This document shows, in pieces, positions 62,224-64,000 of a stretch of DNA of 64,000 nucleotides; position 1 is the stretch's first letter; each line of letters opens with the position of its first letter. Below the pieces are notes generated by a model. The model did no database searches, was not told the origin of the DNA, and saw only the letters and a list, made by a program, of their open reading frames with translations. The position numbers and the translations under genes are program-made. Source of the DNA: Deltaproteobacteria bacterium (lineage in GTDB: Bacteria; Desulfobacterota; Desulfomonilia; UBA1062); the NCBI GenBank assembly GCA_017992605.1, contig JAGOOG010000009.1, forward strand, positions 28,649 to 92,648, read 5' to 3'.

Positions 62224-62624
62224 ATGACGTTGTCGCGGGCGATCTTTACGGGGCGCCCCGCAACGGGCTAGAAACAGACAGTACAAGGTCGGCAGCGTCA
62301 GAGACGCTACGACCCTGCACCTGTATTGCCGATGAGATTGCCGAGGTGCGGCGGGGGGAATCGATATCCTGGCCCAATATATTGATTTAATACTACTTAA
62401 CGCAATTTTATGTTTCTATATACCTCCAATTATGCCACCATAAAATTTCTTGATTATACGGTTTATTGGCTACGAATACATATGTGGTATTGAAACCAAA
62501 GTCAAAGGTGCCTTTTAGCGAGATACAGTTGCTCCTTCATGAGATGATATGATAATACCGATTAATCATATCAGTTAATGATGCGATTGAGATTGATAAT
62601 CACATCAGATGGGGAGACAGTTAG
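62224..62624. other. 401-bp gap upstream of the Fic gene
   Basis: The left 100 bp is GC-rich and holds two hairpins: CGTTG/CAACG around 62228-62265, and GGTCG-GC-AGCGTC-AGA-GACGCT-A-CGACC at 62287-62314. From about 62380 the composition turns strongly AT-rich. An inverted repeat lies at 62545-62573. No gene is visible. Confidence 0.6.
62545..62573 (+). promoter_or_regulatory. Inverted repeat overlapping a possible -10 box of the Fic gene
   Basis: TGATATGAT and ATCATATCA are perfect 9-bp arms with an 11-base spacer. The left arm includes TATGAT and GATAAT, candidate -10 sequences, with TTGCTC 16 bp upstream of GATAAT. Such overlap suggests an autoregulatory operator. Confidence 0.4.
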
Positions 62625-63746
62625 GTGGCAAAATCACATCAGTATATCTGGCAGAGGCCAAAGTGGACTGACTTCACATGGAGAAGTGAAGAGATCCTTA
62701 GCCTTCTCGGTAAATGTCGGCTTGTCCAGGGGAAGCTCTTGGGAAAGGTGATCGATCTTGGCCTGACACTTGATGCTCATGCTCATGCAGAAGTTTTAGC
62801 TGAGGAAACCATAAAGACATCAGCCATCGAGGGTGAGAAGCTCGATCTCCGTTCCGTACGATCCTCTGTTGCCCGCAGACTGGGACTACCGTCTGCAGGC
62901 CTACCTGTGGATAGGCACGTTGACGGTATTGTGGCTGTTATTCTGGATGCCACCATGAACCACGATGAATCTCTTACCACAGAACGTCTCTTTGCATGGC
63001 ATGCAGGACTGTTCCCCACAGGTTATTCCGGAATGCACAAGATTAGGGTTGGTACATGGCGGGGAGAAGAGCCGATGAGGGTTGTCTCAGGGCCTGTCGG
63101 CAAGGAGAAAGTGCATTTCATGGCACCACCTGCCGAGAGAATTCCGGAGGAGATGACACACTTTCTTTCCTGGTGGAATTCGAGCAGAGGAAACATGGAA
63201 GGACTTGTCCGTGCAGCTATTGGGCATTTCTGGTTCGTGACCATCCATCCCTTCGAAGATGGCAATGGACGTATTGCCAGGGCTCTGACTGACATGGCCC
63301 TTGCCCACGATGATTCCCAGAAGCACAGGTATTACAGCCTCTCTTCTCAGATCATGGAGGAACGGGACAGCTACTATGATGTCCTTGAAGAATGCCAGAA
63401 AGGCGAGAGCGATATCACAAAGTGGCTTGTCTGGTTCCTGGAGTGTTTCTCCAGAGCCATAGATCGATCTGAGACGATCCTCTCTGGAGTGATCATAAAA
63501 GCTAACTACTGGAGAGCGCATGCTCAGGCATCTTTGAATGAGAGGCAGCGCAAGGTGATCAATAAGCTCCTTGATGCAGGTCAGGATGGTTTCGAAGGTG
63601 GTCTGACTACCAGGAAGTACGCTTCTATGGTGAAAGTCAGCAAGATGACCGCTTTCCGTGAGATCAACAGGCTGCTCGAACTTGGCATTATTCGTCAGAA
63701 CCCCGGTAAGGGGAGAAGCGTCAGCTATGACCTGATCTGGCCTTAA
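62625..63746 (+). CDS. Fic family protein with DUF4172-like N-terminus
   Basis: A 373-residue putative AMP-transferase. The N-terminal part (YIWQRPKWTDFTWRSEEI) matches DUF4172. An inhibitory helix motif TSAIEGEKL (about residues 64-72) precedes the Fic core, making it a class II Fic. The catalytic motif HPFEDGNGRIAR (about residues 208-219) is intact. A C-terminal winged-helix-like domain (YASMVKVSKMTAFREINRLLELGIIRQ) may bind DNA and autoregulate. GTG start eight bases after GGGGAG. The AT-rich surroundings suggest acquired DNA. Confidence 0.9.
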   Translation: MAKSHQYIWQRPKWTDFTWRSEEILSLLGKCRLVQGKLLGKVIDLGLTLDAHAHAEVLAEETIKTSAIEGEKLDLRSVRSSVARRLGLPSAGLPVDRHVDGIVAVILDATMNHDESLTTERLFAWHAGLFPTGYSGMHKIRVGTWRGEEPMRVVSGPVGKEKVHFMAPPAERIPEEMTHFLSWWNSSRGNMEGLVRAAIGHFWFVTIHPFEDGNGRIARALTDMALAHDDSQKHRYYSLSSQIMEERDSYYDVLEECQKGESDITKWLVWFLECFSRAIDRSETILSGVIIKANYWRAHAQASLNERQRKVINKLLDAGQDGFEGGLTTRKYASMVKVSKMTAFREINRLLELGIIRQNPGKGRSVSYDLIWP

Positions 63747-63890
63747 AATACAACAAGACTCGTTCTTATGAGTGCTGTCCTGATTGATAATATCCCTCTG
63801 ATGCGAAGGATGGTAATCGATCACTACTGTCCCAACGTTTAACAGGTGAGCGGCTGTCAATCAAGATATGGAAAAGGTTTCCGGGGAGAA

Positions 63891-64000
63891 ATGGTTGTAA
63901 TCGATTTGAAATTATTTTCCGGAGAAGGCCATACTTCTGCATCCCTTCAGAAGGAGATGGCTGATGAACTCTGGTCGTACCATGTTCTCCCAGTTGATGG
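63891..64000 (+). CDS. Start of an unidentified gene, cut by the window end
   Basis: An open frame from ATG 63891 (GGGGAG just upstream) running to the window edge: MVVIDLKLFSGEGHTSASLQ, continuing with KEMADELWSYHVLPVDG. Thirty-six codons are visible without a stop. The function cannot be told. Confidence 0.4.
   Translation, partial: MVVIDLKLFSGEGHTSASLQKEMADELWSYHVLPVD

Overview
The window reads as one chromosomal stretch of a GC-rich anaerobic bacterium, most likely from the Desulfobacterota (the old Deltaproteobacteria). The evidence is a selenocysteine formate dehydrogenase read through an in-frame TGA, sigma-54 promoter elements beside an NtrC-type regulator, a large chemotaxis operon, a mannose-type PTS cluster with rapZ, and a DUF2232 membrane protein between rpsR and rplI. 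No rRNA, tRNA, CRISPR array or insertion sequence was found. The last 1.5 kb is visibly more AT-rich and looks acquired.

Layout. 159-9791 is a minus-strand housekeeping block: argJ-secA, a TldE/PmbA protein, a short N-acetylglutamate-synthase-like GNAT, recN-nadK and an RlmD-type 23S rRNA methyltransferase. dedA and an RpoH-like sigma factor are on the plus strand (9889-11446). The minus-strand replication/translation block dnaB-rplI-DUF2232-rpsR-rpsF-acyP-ligA follows (11468-17246), divergent from hfq and a secreted FlgT-like protein (17421-18763). A bidirectional terminator separates these from a long minus-strand run (18820-31577). In transcription order that run is rapZ, PTS IIA-IIB-IIC, a rimI-pyrK fusion, pyrD, comEC, four minor pilins, pilY1 and a small exported protein.

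31941-41959 is a plus-strand chemotaxis operon: two STAS proteins, cheY, cheA, an MCP, cheW, cheR, cheD, cheB and a fused anti-sigma-kinase/PP2C phosphatase. This joins a che pathway to a partner-switching pathway. A divergent radical SAM gene (41960-43342) precedes a sigma-54-type promoter and a three-gene formate dehydrogenase module (AsrB-like flavoprotein, selenocysteine FDH, AsrA-like Fe-S protein). A dense set of two-component genes follows (47367-53030), with a second sigma-54-type promoter at 51472.

53034-60490 holds a small Cys-rich protein, a Nudix hydrolase, a small EF-Tu-domain-like protein, a fused CdaA-CdaR diadenylate cyclase, and a probable TetR-controlled operon (SDR, SCP2-like, ThDP enzyme, zinc dehydrogenase). 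The divergent TetR gene sits behind a clear palindromic operator. After it come a YgbA-type nitrosative-stress protein with a perfect CRP/FNR-type site, an unrecognised repeat protein, and an AT-rich end with a Fic protein and the start of another gene.

The most notable items are the selenocysteine FDH module with its bacterial SECIS and sigma-54 promoter, the RimI-PyrK fusion, the CdaA-CdaR fusion with an altered RHR motif, the partner-switching genes inside the che operon, the hairpin hiding the comEC ribosome binding site, and the structured intergenic element at 56041-56155.
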